Source: Bacillus sp. NTK074B
GTDB lineage: Bacteria; Bacillota; Bacilli; Bacillales; Bacillaceae_B
Assembly: GCF_017303375.1 (NCBI RefSeq)
Contig: NZ_JAFKOH010000006.1
Span: forward strand, 231,658 to 295,657
Direction: 5' to 3'
Length of the DNA stretch: 64,000 nt
Below are positions 48,462-57,434 of the stretch, one piece after another (positions within the stretch are counted from its first letter, which is position 1; each line of letters begins with the position of its first letter). The notes under the pieces were generated by a model, which had not been told where the DNA came from, did not search any database, and worked only from the letters and a program-made list of their open reading frames with translations. A program made the translations under genes and the position numbers.

Positions 48462-48465
48462 CAGG

Positions 48466-48500
48466 AGAAGGATGATGGCGCAGGAAAGCATCATCCTTTT
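48466..48500 (+). terminator. terminator of the 65-aa gene
   Basis: AGGATGATG...GCATCATCCTTTTT hairpin, also usable by the convergent anti-sigma gene. Confidence 0.85.
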
Positions 48501-48503
48501 TCC

Positions 48504-49142
48504 TTAACGGAAGGACTCCGCCATCCGGATCATATCGTCTTTAGTAAGGGTGATGTCGGACCTGGCGGGCATATATTTCAGTTCGTACACGGCCTCGCCC
48601 TCTATCCATGTCAGCCTGTTTGACTTTAACGGACCCTCTGATTCGGAATAGCTTCCTTCAGAAGAACCGACTGTCACCGGTTCCTCCGATAAAGTCAGAT
48701 CGCTCCCGGGCTCAAGGAGCTGAAAAGACATGGTGATCGTCTGTTTCTGCGGTCCCATCAAGGTGACAATTTGCGTATTACCGTAGGGTCCTTCCTTCTC
48801 TTCCGTGCTGACATTTTCCACTTTGAATGGAACTTTGGTAATGAACTTGAACTCTTTCCCCAGGAATTCCGGACGATCACTTGCTTCATACAAAGGAGCG
48901 CTCGCATTGTTCCCGAAGATGCCCAGCTGAGTTCCTCCTAAATAAACAAAAATCGAGAGACAGGCGGCGAAGAACAGCACAGACAGGACGGGTGCAACTA
49001 CCGGCTTTTTCGGAATAGAAAACGACTTGGCCTGTTCAGAATGGACTTCGTTCAGGATATTCTCTCTCATCTTATGGGTAAAACCCCGGCCTTTGAACGT
49101 TTCTTCTTTCATCAATCTGCGTAAAGATCTCAGTTCATCCAT
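48504..49142 (-). CDS. anti-sigma-like membrane protein with DUF4367-like C terminus
   Basis: 212 residues: cytoplasmic N terminus (LRRLMKEETFKGRGFTHKMR, about 1-45), one helix (about 50-70), then an extracellular domain ending RLTWIEGEAVYELKYMPARS, with DMIRMAESF at the end, as in DUF4367. Overlaps the ECF sigma gene by eight bases, so a membrane anti-sigma role is likely, although no zf-HC2 cysteines are visible. Confidence 0.65.
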   Translation of the reverse strand: MDELRSLRRLMKEETFKGRGFTHKMRENILNEVHSEQAKSFSIPKKPVVAPVLSVLFFAACLSIFVYLGGTQLGIFGNNASAPLYEASDRPEFLGKEFKFITKVPFKVENVSTEEKEGPYGNTQIVTLMGPQKQTITMSFQLLEPGSDLTLSEEPVTVGSSEGSYSESEGPLKSNRLTWIEGEAVYELKYMPARSDITLTKDDMIRMAESFR

Positions 49143-49680
49143 TCTTAAACACCTCGCTACGTTTGATCGTTGAACCGAGCAGTGCCTTGCCTCTTGTCAG
49201 CCGGGTCTTCACTGTATTCGTGTTGATATCCAGACTTGCACCGATTTCGGCAAGTTTCATTTCTTCAAAATAATACAGGAAAATGACTTCCCGATATTTA
49301 ACGGGAAGGGAGAGGACTTTTCCGACCAGCTCTGAATTCTCCTCATTCTTGATCACGCTCTGTTCCGGTGCCCCCATCTTTCCTTTCACCATATCATTGA
49401 TTTTATTGGAGATACTGATCATTCTCGTATCCCATCTCCTTAAATAATCCTTACAATGGTTGACCGCGACGGAAATGATCCATGTCCGGAGGGAAGAATC
49501 CTCCCTGAACGTGTCCATCTTTTGATAAAACTTGATGAAAATCTCCTGAGTGAGATCTTCAGCCATGCTGTGCTCCTTTACATAGGAAAAGACAATATAA
49601 TACACGTCATTTCCATAATCCTTCATCGCTTCCTCAAGAAGCCGGTCCTTCTCGGATTTCGTACGCTGTTCCATTTTCAA
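49135..49680 (-). CDS. ECF-family RNA polymerase sigma factor
   Basis: About 181 residues. Region 2 (DVYYIVFSYVKEHSMAEDLTQEIFIKFY, about 25-52) and region 4 (LPVKYREVIFLYYFEEMKLA, then EIGASLDINTNTVKTRLTRG, about 125-165) are intact. Resembles SigX/SigW-type ECF factors. TTG at 49680 or ATG at 49674 are possible starts; AGGTG lies nearby. Cotranscribed with the anti-sigma-like gene. Confidence 0.8.
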   Translation of the reverse strand: MKMEQRTKSEKDRLLEEAMKDYGNDVYYIVFSYVKEHSMAEDLTQEIFIKFYQKMDTFREDSSLRTWIISVAVNHCKDYLRRWDTRMISISNKINDMVKGKMGAPEQSVIKNEENSELVGKVLSLPVKYREVIFLYYFEEMKLAEIGASLDINTNTVKTRLTRGKALLGSTIKRSEVFKNG

Positions 49681-49761
49681 CCATTCACCTGCTTTGTATG
49701 TAACCTAAAGGAGACGTATCTCAAATAGTAAACGTTTTATTTTACAATTTTATCCATAAAC

Positions 49762-49792
49762 AAAGCCTGTCGAGTCTCCTCGGACAGGCTTT
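49762..49792 (-). terminator. hairpin upstream of the sigma operon
   Basis: AAAGCCTGTCGAG...CTCGGACAGGCTTT hairpin with one bulge followed by GTTTATGG on the minus strand. Probably ends transcription from the DUF3021 gene; a leader role for the sigma operon cannot be excluded. Between it and 49981 lies only a short hydrophobic frame without start (RCLLAFLWSFLLAVIILLGK). Confidence 0.5.
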
Positions 49793-49980
49793 CATCAGGC
49801 AGTGCTCGCTTTCATTATGACAAAACATGACAGATCAGACAATCCTTTCTTTTTTCCCTGAACAGATGCTTACTAGCATTCCTATGGTCCTTTCTGCTAG
49901 CCGTTATTATTCTATTAGGTAAAGGCAGCTTTAACAGGCAATAAGGAAGGCGCATCGAAGAACTCAGATTCTTCCTAATT

Positions 49981-50358
49981 TTAAGCATGGTGATTTCTGT
50001 TCCTCCATCTGAAGACCAGGTATGTAGTGAAAAAAAGGATAACCCCTGCCATATTGAATACGAAAAAGACGTTCACCAGATCTCTAAAGGAATCCCGAGG
50101 GTAAAATCCACTTAGAAGCAAAGTCGGGTAAACCGTCACAAGCATAATCCAATAATGGATCAAGATTTGCTTCTTGAAGCTCCATTGCCTGACTTCATAC
50201 ACGATGCTCGCTGTCCCCAAGAAAAAGACGATGACACCATAAAAGAATACATTGTGAGAAAGAGCCGTTAGCTCTTGGAATCTGAACCATAATGAGATGA
50301 GTAGGAAGGGGATGAGTGGGATCCCTCCTCGTTTCATACCTGAGAATAATAGCTTCAT
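49981..50358 (-). CDS. DUF3021-family membrane protein
   Basis: 125 residues with four helices. The HYWIMLVTVYPTLLLSGFYP centre is typical of DUF3021 proteins, often encoded beside LytTR regulators; none is near here. Function unknown. Confidence 0.65.
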   Translation of the reverse strand: MKLLFSGMKRGGIPLIPFLLISLWFRFQELTALSHNVFFYGVIVFFLGTASIVYEVRQWSFKKQILIHYWIMLVTVYPTLLLSGFYPRDSFRDLVNVFFVFNMAGVILFFTTYLVFRWRNRNHHA

Positions 50359-50512
50359 TTGTTTCCCCCTTTTACTTTGTATGCAATATGTCCCTTTCTT
50401 TAGAAGCTTTTGGATAAGCTATTTTCATTAGCACCGGTCCTTAAGGCTCATAAAGTTCCACAACCTATCCGTATGTCTGAAGGCGGTCACAACTTTCACA
50501 CAGGAGATGAAC

Positions 50513-50566
50513 ATGCATGATCACATCATTCAAATTCGTCCATCACGTTTTCTCCCGGAAGAATGA
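50513..50566 (+). CDS. 17-codon ORF upstream of the GGDEF gene
   Basis: MHDHIIQIRPSRFLPEE behind AGGAGATGAAC. Followed by a TACCCT...AGGGTA hairpin without a U run, then a promoter for the cyclase gene. May be a tiny gene or a chance ORF. The rest of 50359-50705 shows only this and the promoter at 50665. Confidence 0.25.
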   Translation: MHDHIIQIRPSRFLPEE

Positions 50567-50664
50567 ATTCTTGCTACCCTTAGTACGAGATAGAGGGTAT
50601 CAGAGGTTTCATATTTCAATATATTTTTCTGCGTTTTTTCAATTTTCCTATTAAAAGTCTGTGC

Positions 50665-50670
50665 TATAAT
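50665..50670 (+). promoter_or_regulatory. extended -10 promoter of the cyclase gene
   Basis: TGC-TATAAT 35 bases before the ATG at 50706; no clear -35, as usual for extended -10 promoters. Confidence 0.5.
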
Positions 50671-50705
50671 CATACAGTATTAACTAATTTTAGGAGTCTC
50701 TATTT

Positions 50706-52808
50706 ATGAAAAAATCCGCCGTTCTCTTTTTGACCCTTCTTTTATATGTGCTATTCGGACCAGTCATTTCCGCCTATGCAGATAATCTTGTCATTCCTGA
50801 CACTCTGCAGGAAATGGATCTTTCCAACCATATGGAAGTCTATTTAGATCACGATCGCCTGAATGAGGCACAGATTCTCGATAAGAGAAATCAATTCGTC
50901 CCATTACAAGAAGCGAATCCTTCCGGGGATATATCGGATACCGTTTATTGGTTAAAGGTATCCCTTGACAATAAGATCAAAAGACAGCAGGATTTTCTCC
51001 TTGAAATTCAAAAGCCTCATCTAAGCTCAGTAACACTCTATACATTAAAGAACGATCGGCTTCAGAAGGAAGAAACTATCGGTTACCGCTATCCTTTTGA
51101 TAAGAGAAACTATAAACATCGCAATCTTGTCTTTCCATTGAATCTTCTGCCTGACGTTTCCACGACCTATTTTTTAAAAATCGAGACGGATAGTTTCTTT
51201 CAGGCTCCCGTATCCCTCTGGAACCCTATCGCATTCTCGGAAGCTAATTATATGAACCAATCAATCCTTGGAATCTTCTACGGGATCATGTTGGCTATGA
51301 TTCTTTATAATGCCTTTCTCTACCTATCTCTTAAGGAAAAAAGCTATTTATATTACATTCTGTTTGTGTCCGGATTTACCGTCATGCAGGCGGTCTGGGA
51401 TGGATTTGCCTTTCAGTTTCTGTGGGGTGACTTTCCGTGGTGGGCACTCAGGTCCAATTCCTTTTTCATCATCTGGACTTCTTTATTCGCCCTTTTGTTC
51501 GCGAAGCACTTCCTGCAGCTGAAGGAACATTCATCCGTCCTTTATAAACTCGTCACGGTTTTCCAATGGGTTTGCGGCCTAAGTCTGATCCTCCCATTCT
51601 TCGTGAGTATCGGGGTCATGACGATGATCGGCACGGTGATGGCCGCAGGGTTCGTTCTCTTTCTGATCATCATCGCCGTGACGGTCAGGCTGAAGACAAG
51701 GGAAGCTCGATTCTATCTCACTGCCTGGTCCCTTCTTTTCATTGGCGTACTCTTGAACATCCTGGCGGCATTTCAACTTCTTCCGTTAACGGACCTGACT
51801 CTCTATGCCCCTAAGGTCGGGATTGCGTTTGAAGTATTGGTCCTTTCCCTCGGTCTCGCCGACAGGATCAAGCGGACACGGAAAGAAAAAGCGTATGAAA
51901 CAAAGAAATACTACGTCCATACTCTTTTGCAGAATGCCGTGCAACGGATGACTGAAATAGACGATTTCACCCCCCTCTCTCAAGAGGGACTCCGTTGCTT
52001 GATGGATATTACCCATTTTGAGAAAGGTTTTTATCTGACGAGAGATCGTACCGGATGGAATGTTGTATCAAAGGTGAATGTAGAGGCAGACCTCGAGGAT
52101 TTTTATATCGATCAGTATGCATCATTTCAGAATGGTCGTTCCGGCATTATGGACGGTTCCACTTTTACCGTCCCGATCACATCCCGGTCCCACACTGGTT
52201 GCTTCATCGTCTGGAGCTCTCAGGAAGAAGTGGATCTTTCCATCATGGAAAGCTTCCTTCCAGCATTCATCGAGCAGTTCTCCGCCCTTGTCACCCAAAA
52301 AGAATATCTTAATGAGCTAAGAAAATCGGCCATGGTGGATGACTTAACGGATCTGTTAAACCGAAAGTACTTTCTGGAAAAGGTAAGCGACATCCATAAT
52401 GGAGCGGAACAGGCATCCCTATTGCTGATTGATATCGACCATTTCAAAAACATCAATGATCGGTACGGTCACTTAATCGGCGATGAAGCCATCGTCTTTG
52501 CAACCGGCCTCATCAAGAAAGTCTTCCATGAAAAAGGGATCATCGGCCGATTTGGCGGGGAGGAATTTATCGTATTCTTAAGAAATGTTGAGGAACATGA
52601 GGCGTTGGAGGGTGCGCAGTCCTTATTGGAGGTATTCAGGCAGGAAGGCATGCCTGTGGACGACTACACCTCCATCTATTTGACCGTCAGCATCGGATTC
52701 TGCATCAGTCAGCCCAATAGCTGCCTCACAATGGATGAGATGATCCAACGGGCCGATGAGAAATTATATCTTGCGAAGCGGAACGGGCGGGATCAGGTGG
52801 CCGTTTGA
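50706..52808 (+). CDS. 7TMR-DISM diguanylate cyclase
   Basis: 700 residues: signal peptide (about 1-25), extracellular 7TMR-DISMED2 domain (about 40-165), seven helices (7TMR-DISM_7TM, about 180-390), a GAF-like stretch (about 410-530) and a GGDEF domain (about 550-695) with the intact active site RFGGEEF. Makes c-di-GMP from GTP in response to an extracellular, probably carbohydrate, ligand. No PilZ or EAL protein is in the window. Confidence 0.9.
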   Translation: MKKSAVLFLTLLLYVLFGPVISAYADNLVIPDTLQEMDLSNHMEVYLDHDRLNEAQILDKRNQFVPLQEANPSGDISDTVYWLKVSLDNKIKRQQDFLLEIQKPHLSSVTLYTLKNDRLQKEETIGYRYPFDKRNYKHRNLVFPLNLLPDVSTTYFLKIETDSFFQAPVSLWNPIAFSEANYMNQSILGIFYGIMLAMILYNAFLYLSLKEKSYLYYILFVSGFTVMQAVWDGFAFQFLWGDFPWWALRSNSFFIIWTSLFALLFAKHFLQLKEHSSVLYKLVTVFQWVCGLSLILPFFVSIGVMTMIGTVMAAGFVLFLIIIAVTVRLKTREARFYLTAWSLLFIGVLLNILAAFQLLPLTDLTLYAPKVGIAFEVLVLSLGLADRIKRTRKEKAYETKKYYVHTLLQNAVQRMTEIDDFTPLSQEGLRCLMDITHFEKGFYLTRDRTGWNVVSKVNVEADLEDFYIDQYASFQNGRSGIMDGSTFTVPITSRSHTGCFIVWSSQEEVDLSIMESFLPAFIEQFSALVTQKEYLNELRKSAMVDDLTDLLNRKYFLEKVSDIHNGAEQASLLLIDIDHFKNINDRYGHLIGDEAIVFATGLIKKVFHEKGIIGRFGGEEFIVFLRNVEEHEALEGAQSLLEVFRQEGMPVDDYTSIYLTVSIGFCISQPNSCLTMDEMIQRADEKLYLAKRNGRDQVAV

Positions 52809-52887
52809 GCCGGGGGGACAGGCCCCTTGGCTCCTTTTTCATAATACTTCGACTGAATGGGGAGCTGAATGAAAGCTTCCAGATGAG

Positions 52888-53000
52888 AATCGTGCTGGTT
52901 ATGAAGGAATCATGCGGGATTTGTAAGAATCGTGCGCGGTTCAGGATAATCATACCGGACTGAAGATTATCATGCCGGATTGTCGAAAATCCTGATTTCA
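52888..53000 (+). repeat. phased 20-bp intergenic array D (five units plus closing element)
   Basis: Core C positions 52891, 52911, 52931, 52951 and 52971: spacing exactly 20 four times; closing element GTCGAAAATCCTGAT with its C at 52984, 13 bases on. Units include AATCATGCGGGATT, AATCGTGCGCGGTT, AATCATACCGGACT and ATCATGCCGGATT. The clearest copy. Confidence 0.85.
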
Positions 53001-53006
53001 CATCAT

Positions 53007-53043
53007 AAAAAGACTCGTCGATCATCCTCGACGAGTCTTCTTT
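53007..53043 (-). terminator. terminator of pepT
   Basis: AAGACTCGTCGA...TCGACGAGTCTT, 12-bp stem with T tail on the minus strand, just after the stop at 53046. Confidence 0.9.
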
Positions 53044-53045
53044 CT

Positions 53046-54281
53046 TTATTGCGCTTTTTCCTCACACAACCGGACAATCTCAATGATGACCCGGGTTGCC
53101 TTCTCCATGTTATCGACTGATGCAAACTCATATCTGCTATGGTAGTTTTCCCCTCCGGTAAAGAGATTCGGCGTCGGCAGACCCATAAAGGAAAGGGTGG
53201 ATCCATCCGTCCCGCCCCGTATCGGTTTAATATCCGGCGTGATGTCCAGATTTTCCATGGCCTGCTTGGCGAGTTCAACGATTTCAAAGACGAACTCGAT
53301 TTTTTCCCGCATATTATAATATTGGTCGTTGATTTCTAGCTGAACGTTTTGCTGACCGTGAATTCCCTGCAGGTCTCTGACGATTCCTTCCAGCATTTTC
53401 TTCCGTCGATTGAAGTTTTCCCCATCGAAATCCCGGATCAAATAATGCATGTTGGTTTGTTCTACGTCTCCCTGGATCGAGGAAAGATGATAAAATCCAT
53501 CATACCCATCGGTAAACTCAGGCGCTTCTTCTGCAGGAAGTCTGCGATTCAACTCCATGGCGATTTTTGCCGCATTGACCATTTTGTCCTTCGCTGTACC
53601 TGGGTGGACATTTCGGCCGAAGATTGTAATCGTGGCTCCTGCCGCATTAAAGCTTTCATATTCCAATTCACCCAACGGGCCGCCATCCACGGTGTAAGCG
53701 AACTCGGCATTGAACCGCTCTACATCAAATTTATGGGCACCCTTCCCTGTTTCTTCATCGGGTGTGAAGCCCACGCGGATATCACCGTGCTTCACTTCAG
53801 GATGATTGATCAAATATGCCATTGCCGTCATGATCTCGGCAATCCCTGCTTTATTGTCCGCACCAAGGAGGGTCGTCCCATCGGTTGTTATGAGGGTATG
53901 CCCTTTATACCCCGATAACTGGGGAAAATCCTTCACAGACATCACAATCCCATGCTCCTTATGTAAGACGATATCTTGCCCATCGTATTCATCCAGCAAT
54001 TGCGGCTTCACATTTTCCCCAGTAAAATCTTCTGACGTATCCACGTGGGCAAGAAAGCCGATGGCAGGGACATTTTTTTCGGTATTAGATGGTAATGTCG
54101 CCATGACATAACCGTACTTATCTATCGAAACATCGGTCATTCCGATTTCCTTCAATTCTTCCACGAGCATATTGGCTAAGATGAGCTGGCCAGGTGTTGA
54201 AGGCGTTTCATCCACTCCTTCCCTGGACTCGGTATATACTTTCACGTATCTGGTTAAACGATCAATCAGTTCTTGTTTCAT
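53046..54281 (-). CDS. pepT: peptidase T (tripeptide aminopeptidase)
   Basis: 411 residues, M20 zinc peptidase. Ligands and catalytic residues are visible: [11 protein letters not shown] (His, about 78), [11 protein letters not shown] (bridging Asp), [12 protein letters not shown] (general base and ligand Glu pair), [13 protein letters not shown] and the last His in [11 protein letters not shown]. Removes the N-terminal residue from tripeptides in the cytoplasm. Full length. Confidence 0.95.
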   Translation of the reverse strand: MKQELIDRLTRYVKVYTESREGVDETPSTPGQLILANMLVEELKEIGMTDVSIDKYGYVMATLPSNTEKNVPAIGFLAHVDTSEDFTGENVKPQLLDEYDGQDIVLHKEHGIVMSVKDFPQLSGYKGHTLITTDGTTLLGADNKAGIAEIMTAMAYLINHPEVKHGDIRVGFTPDEETGKGAHKFDVERFNAEFAYTVDGGPLGELEYESFNAAGATITIFGRNVHPGTAKDKMVNAAKIAMELNRRLPAEEAPEFTDGYDGFYHLSSIQGDVEQTNMHYLIRDFDGENFNRRKKMLEGIVRDLQGIHGQQNVQLEINDQYYNMREKIEFVFEIVELAKQAMENLDITPDIKPIRGGTDGSTLSFMGLPTPNLFTGGENYHSRYEFASVDNMEKATRVIIEIVRLCEEKAQ

Positions 54282-54367
54282 CTTGCATTCCCCCTTTATC
54301 TTATAGTATCAAATTTCAGACGGGTCCATTGGCTTTTTTTGCTCGCCAGAAGGAGGCTGAAGTGGGA

Positions 54368-54462
54368 AGAATCGTGCGGGTTTCGGGGACAATCGCTCGG
54401 GATATGAACAAATCGTGCAGGGATCAGATTAATCATGCGGGAATGCCGAGAAATCTTTATAA
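54368..54462 (+). repeat. phased 20-bp intergenic array E (four units plus closing element)
   Basis: Core C positions 54373, 54394, 54414 and 54434 (spacings 21, 20, 20) in AATCGTGCGGG, AATCGCTCGGG, AATCGTGCAGG and AATCATGCGGG; closing GCCGAGAAATCTTTA with its C at 54447, again 13 bases on. Between pepT and the 59-aa gene. Confidence 0.8.
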
Positions 54463-54489
54463 GAAAAGACCCGTCTAAACGACGCGCCT

Positions 54490-54669
54490 TTAATTCACAC
54501 GAAAAAAATAATGATCCATTTCCCTCTCCGAAATGATCATCCGTATGGAGAAATCCTGCGTTCTCACCACATACTCCTTAATGCCGATATACTCAGATTC
54601 CACGACCATATAGAATCGCGTCCCTTTTTTCACGCCTCTGAAATCACGTTTTAATTGATATTTTTTCAT
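54490..54669 (-). CDS. small soluble protein of unknown function
   Basis: 59 residues, MKKYQLKRDFRGVKKGTRFY, then MVVESEYIGIKEYVVRTQDF and a beta-rich tail. No strong ribosome site close to the ATG, but a GGAGG lies at the end of the upstream DUF454 gene. No family recognised; the beta pattern suggests a small barrel. Confidence 0.5.
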   Translation of the reverse strand: MKKYQLKRDFRGVKKGTRFYMVVESEYIGIKEYVVRTQDFSIRMIISEREMDHYFFRVN

Positions 54670-54694
54670 GACTAAAACCAGTAATCCCGAACGA

Positions 54695-55096
54695 TCACTG
54701 GCTTTCCTCCACCGGATACGACTGGGGACGGATCGTCGGGATTTTTTTCACAAAATAATAATGTTTATACAAAGCGAGTCCGATCAGGACGATGCGGACA
54801 ATAAGAATGTCTACGTACAGGACCGAAAGCAGGATAAAAAAATCCGCAGTCACGTTAATTCTGATTTTTTCCTTAAGGGTCATTCCCTTCTTTTCGAGGA
54901 ACGTGACCACGTACTTTTTATAAATGGTGGTGTTTTGGAACCAGGCCTCCATGCGCTTTGAGCTCTTCGCAAAGCAATAAGCCGACAATAGGTAAAATGG
55001 TCCTCCGGGCAGAACGGGCAGCACGGTGCCGGCAATTCCGAACACTAACGCGATAAAGCCGAGCAGCATGAACAGGATGCTCTTCATCTTTTTCAT
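54695..55096 (-). CDS. DUF454 (YbaN-like) membrane protein
   Basis: 133 residues with four helices. GIAGTVLPVLPGGPFYLLSA, then CFAKSSKRMEAWFQNTTIYK matches DUF454/YbaN exactly in order. Function unknown. Confidence 0.85.
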   Translation of the reverse strand: MKKMKSILFMLLGFIALVFGIAGTVLPVLPGGPFYLLSAYCFAKSSKRMEAWFQNTTIYKKYVVTFLEKKGMTLKEKIRINVTADFFILLSVLYVDILIVRIVLIGLALYKHYYFVKKIPTIRPQSYPVEESQ

Positions 55097-55216
55097 TGAC
55101 CCATCTCCCCTATCCTCACTGAATTTCTTCCCTTTATTGTACTATAAATATACCAGAAAGGTGGAGTTGCTTGTTTAGGAGATTACTGTAAATCCCCTCC
55201 TCTTCTACCTTCATCA

Positions 55217-55381
55217 TCATCCATGCCGATCATCAAAGTAGTCATTCAATTCTTGATCAGGCGTTTTCTTCACACCTTCCGCTTTCAGGGCAGGGGCTTG
55301 AAGAAAGCTTTCCAGCGTCAGGACTTGAACCGGCTTTTGCCTGTATTTTCTCATCAGGTAGAAAAAGATGGAGAGTATCAT
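55217..55381 (-). CDS. small protein with an N-terminal hydrophobic helix
   Basis: 54 residues: MILSIFFYLMRKYRQKPVQV, then LTLESFLQAPALKAEGVKKT and an acidic end. One short N-terminal helix. AAAGGGGTG precedes the ATG. Function unknown. Confidence 0.5.
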   Translation of the reverse strand: MILSIFFYLMRKYRQKPVQVLTLESFLQAPALKAEGVKKTPDQELNDYFDDRHG

Positions 55382-55439
55382 GGGAGCACCCCTTTCCTTT
55401 TTTATGAGTATGTGTGAAAGGGTAGTTGCATGACTATTA

Positions 55440-55847
55440 TCATGCCTCTAACTTCATCAAGGCACCGAAATATTGGGAAGCCGTGGTAAAGGCGATGAAG
55501 GCACACAATTCGCTTACTTCCTCATCAGTTAAATACTCCTTCAGTACATCGAAACTGGACTGGGCGATATTCCCCCTCTGTTTTAAAAATACTTCTGTGA
55601 ACCCTACCGAAATCGCTGTTTTCTCATCATATGTACCGGATTCCGGCTTTCCTTTCGCCTTGCAATACGCGCAGCCGTTCTCCTGGGCGAGGGTCCTTCT
55701 TACCTGCTCTTTTAAACGGGATGAAAGGAAACCATCCTCTTCCAACACCTCTCCAAGGCTGCTCCATCCGTTCATAATTTCGGTGTTGTGACCGAGAAGC
55801 CTTTGAAACGGTGTTCCGCCTCTATTTGATTCCTTGATTCTTGTCAT
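55440..55847 (-). CDS. carboxymuconolactone-decarboxylase/AhpD-fold protein
   Basis: 135 residues, all helical, with the redox CxxC in QENGCAYCKAKGK (about 57-69) as in AhpD-like proteins, and LKEQVRRTLAQENGCAYC. Probably thiol-based peroxidase or related. Divergent from the Lrp-type regulator at 55969, which may control it. Confidence 0.8.
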   Translation of the reverse strand: MTRIKESNRGGTPFQRLLGHNTEIMNGWSSLGEVLEEDGFLSSRLKEQVRRTLAQENGCAYCKAKGKPESGTYDEKTAISVGFTEVFLKQRGNIAQSSFDVLKEYLTDEEVSELCAFIAFTTASQYFGALMKLEA

Positions 55848-55968
55848 AGTATCAACTTCCTTGATATAGTTAGTTTATAAGGAAATAGAACGCAATCACA
55901 TTCATTCACAAAAACATTACCAACATATATTTTATAAAATTAAGGAAAAAGGAAGGAATACTTTAAAA

Positions 55969-56409
55969 ATGAAAATTGATCATATCGATAAGAAGATTTT
56001 AGATGAATTAAAGAAGAACAGCCGCTTATCCATGAGCGAGCTGGGGAGGAGGGTCCACCTGTCCTCCCCGTCCGTGACGGAGAGAGTGAGGCAGATGGAG
56101 TCATTCGGGGTCATCAGGAAATACACCCTTGATGTGGATTATGAGAAAGTGGGCTCCCCGATTCAATGCATCGTGGAAGCCACAGTGAAAAATGGAGACT
56201 ACAAAGGCTTCAAGAAATATATCGAAACCCTTCCGAACATTGATTTCTGCTATCGGATTGCCGGCAACGCCTGTTATATGCTGAAGCTGCATTTCGAAAC
56301 ATTTGCCGAAGCTGAGTCTTTTATTGAAGAGGCCAATCCCCTTGCCCATACGGTGACGCATTTTATTTTTTCCGAGGTGGAGACGGAGGTGACGTTACAG
56401 GGCGAGTAA
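55969..56409 (+). CDS. Lrp/AsnC-family transcriptional regulator
   Basis: 146 residues: HTH LDELKKNSRLSMSELGRRVH (about 10-29) with recognition helix SPSVTERVRQME, then the RAM ligand-binding domain (about 65-140). Divergent from the AhpD-like gene and convergent with the permease operon. Confidence 0.9.
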   Translation: MKIDHIDKKILDELKKNSRLSMSELGRRVHLSSPSVTERVRQMESFGVIRKYTLDVDYEKVGSPIQCIVEATVKNGDYKGFKKYIETLPNIDFCYRIAGNACYMLKLHFETFAEAESFIEEANPLAHTVTHFIFSEVETEVTLQGE

Positions 56410-56417
56410 AGAGAATT

Positions 56418-57434
56418 CTATACCGTTCTCTTCACCCGCTCAAACCGCTCTTCATCACCCAATGGTTCATCTTTTCCACCTGCTTCTTTCCATACCTCAT
56501 CCCGAAGCACGTTTTGCCCGTTCTGATACCCTTCAAGCATCATCTTAAAAGCCAACACCGTCAACGTCAGTAAAAAAATCGGGCAGATCGCAATCCACCA
56601 GTACGTCGTAAACAGAAACTGAAAATTATTGCCGATGATTCCGGACCATTCATTGGAAAGGGAGACGAAGACCATATTCTGAAAAAGGTCTTCCTTCATC
56701 GTCCCCCCGCCGAAAAAGATGCCCAGGATCCCTAGATGAGCGAGGAGGATCAGGACCTGGATCATCTCCCTGAGGAAGATGACGACAAGCTGGGGCTTTA
56801 AAAACGGCAGGATATGCTTTATAAGAATGTGTCTGCGGTTCCCGCCAAGGATTTGGACACTGTCCATGAACTCTTTCTTTAAAATCAGATTAACTTCTTT
56901 TGATATGGTGAGGGACGTGATAGGAACGGCAGCGAGCGTCAGGACGAGGATCTCGATGAATACCCTTGTACCAAAGCCATAAGTGAATTCTGAATCCGTT
57001 CCGTTAAACATTCCATCTGCAAATAAGACCCAGTACAGCATCAAGTAAGCAATGAGTGTCACAGGGTAGTAGTAAAATGCCTCAAGAAACGGACGCACCC
57101 GTTCATTCAGCTTGGGAAGATATAGCTCGGACAGCGTTCCCCAAACAGATGAGATTACAAAGCGCAAAGCAGCGACGAGAAAGGCGACCCCCAGCGTAAA
57201 CTTCGCTCCGATCAGAAGGATATGAAACATGCTTTCAGCGAGATTATTCGTCCCGAATGGGGGATACTCCCATGGGGAATACGGCGGTCCCTTTACCCCA
57301 TCTTCCGTAAAACGGAGATTGGCAATTGGGATTTCATTATCGAAGAACCACCCGTAAACCAAACTCCCCATCAGCGTCAGGAAGATGAATAAAAAGCCGG
57401 TCATAAAGAGCTTATTTTTCCACAAAGCGATCAT
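56418..57434 (-). CDS. OppC/DppC-like ABC permease (pair 1)
   Basis: 338 residues with six helices. Typical OppC region: N-terminal helix, extracellular loop ending PPFGTNNLAESMFHILL, then permease core with EFMDSVQILGGNRRHILIKHI (coupling helix EAA-like loop, about 195-215). Its start overlaps the OppB-like gene end by four bases. No ATPase or binding protein gene is nearby. Confidence 0.8.
   Translation of the reverse strand: MIALWKNKLFMTGFLFIFLTLMGSLVYGWFFDNEIPIANLRFTEDGVKGPPYSPWEYPPFGTNNLAESMFHILLIGAKFTLGVAFLVAALRFVISSVWGTLSELYLPKLNERVRPFLEAFYYYPVTLIAYLMLYWVLFADGMFNGTDSEFTYGFGTRVFIEILVLTLAAVPITSLTISKEVNLILKKEFMDSVQILGGNRRHILIKHILPFLKPQLVVIFLREMIQVLILLAHLGILGIFFGGGTMKEDLFQNMVFVSLSNEWSGIIGNNFQFLFTTYWWIAICPIFLLTLTVLAFKMMLEGYQNGQNVLRDEVWKEAGGKDEPLGDEERFERVKRTV

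Noticed and set aside
53349..53918. 189-codon plus-strand frame opposite pepT
   Set aside because: Antisense shadow; pepT is complete with all zinc ligands.
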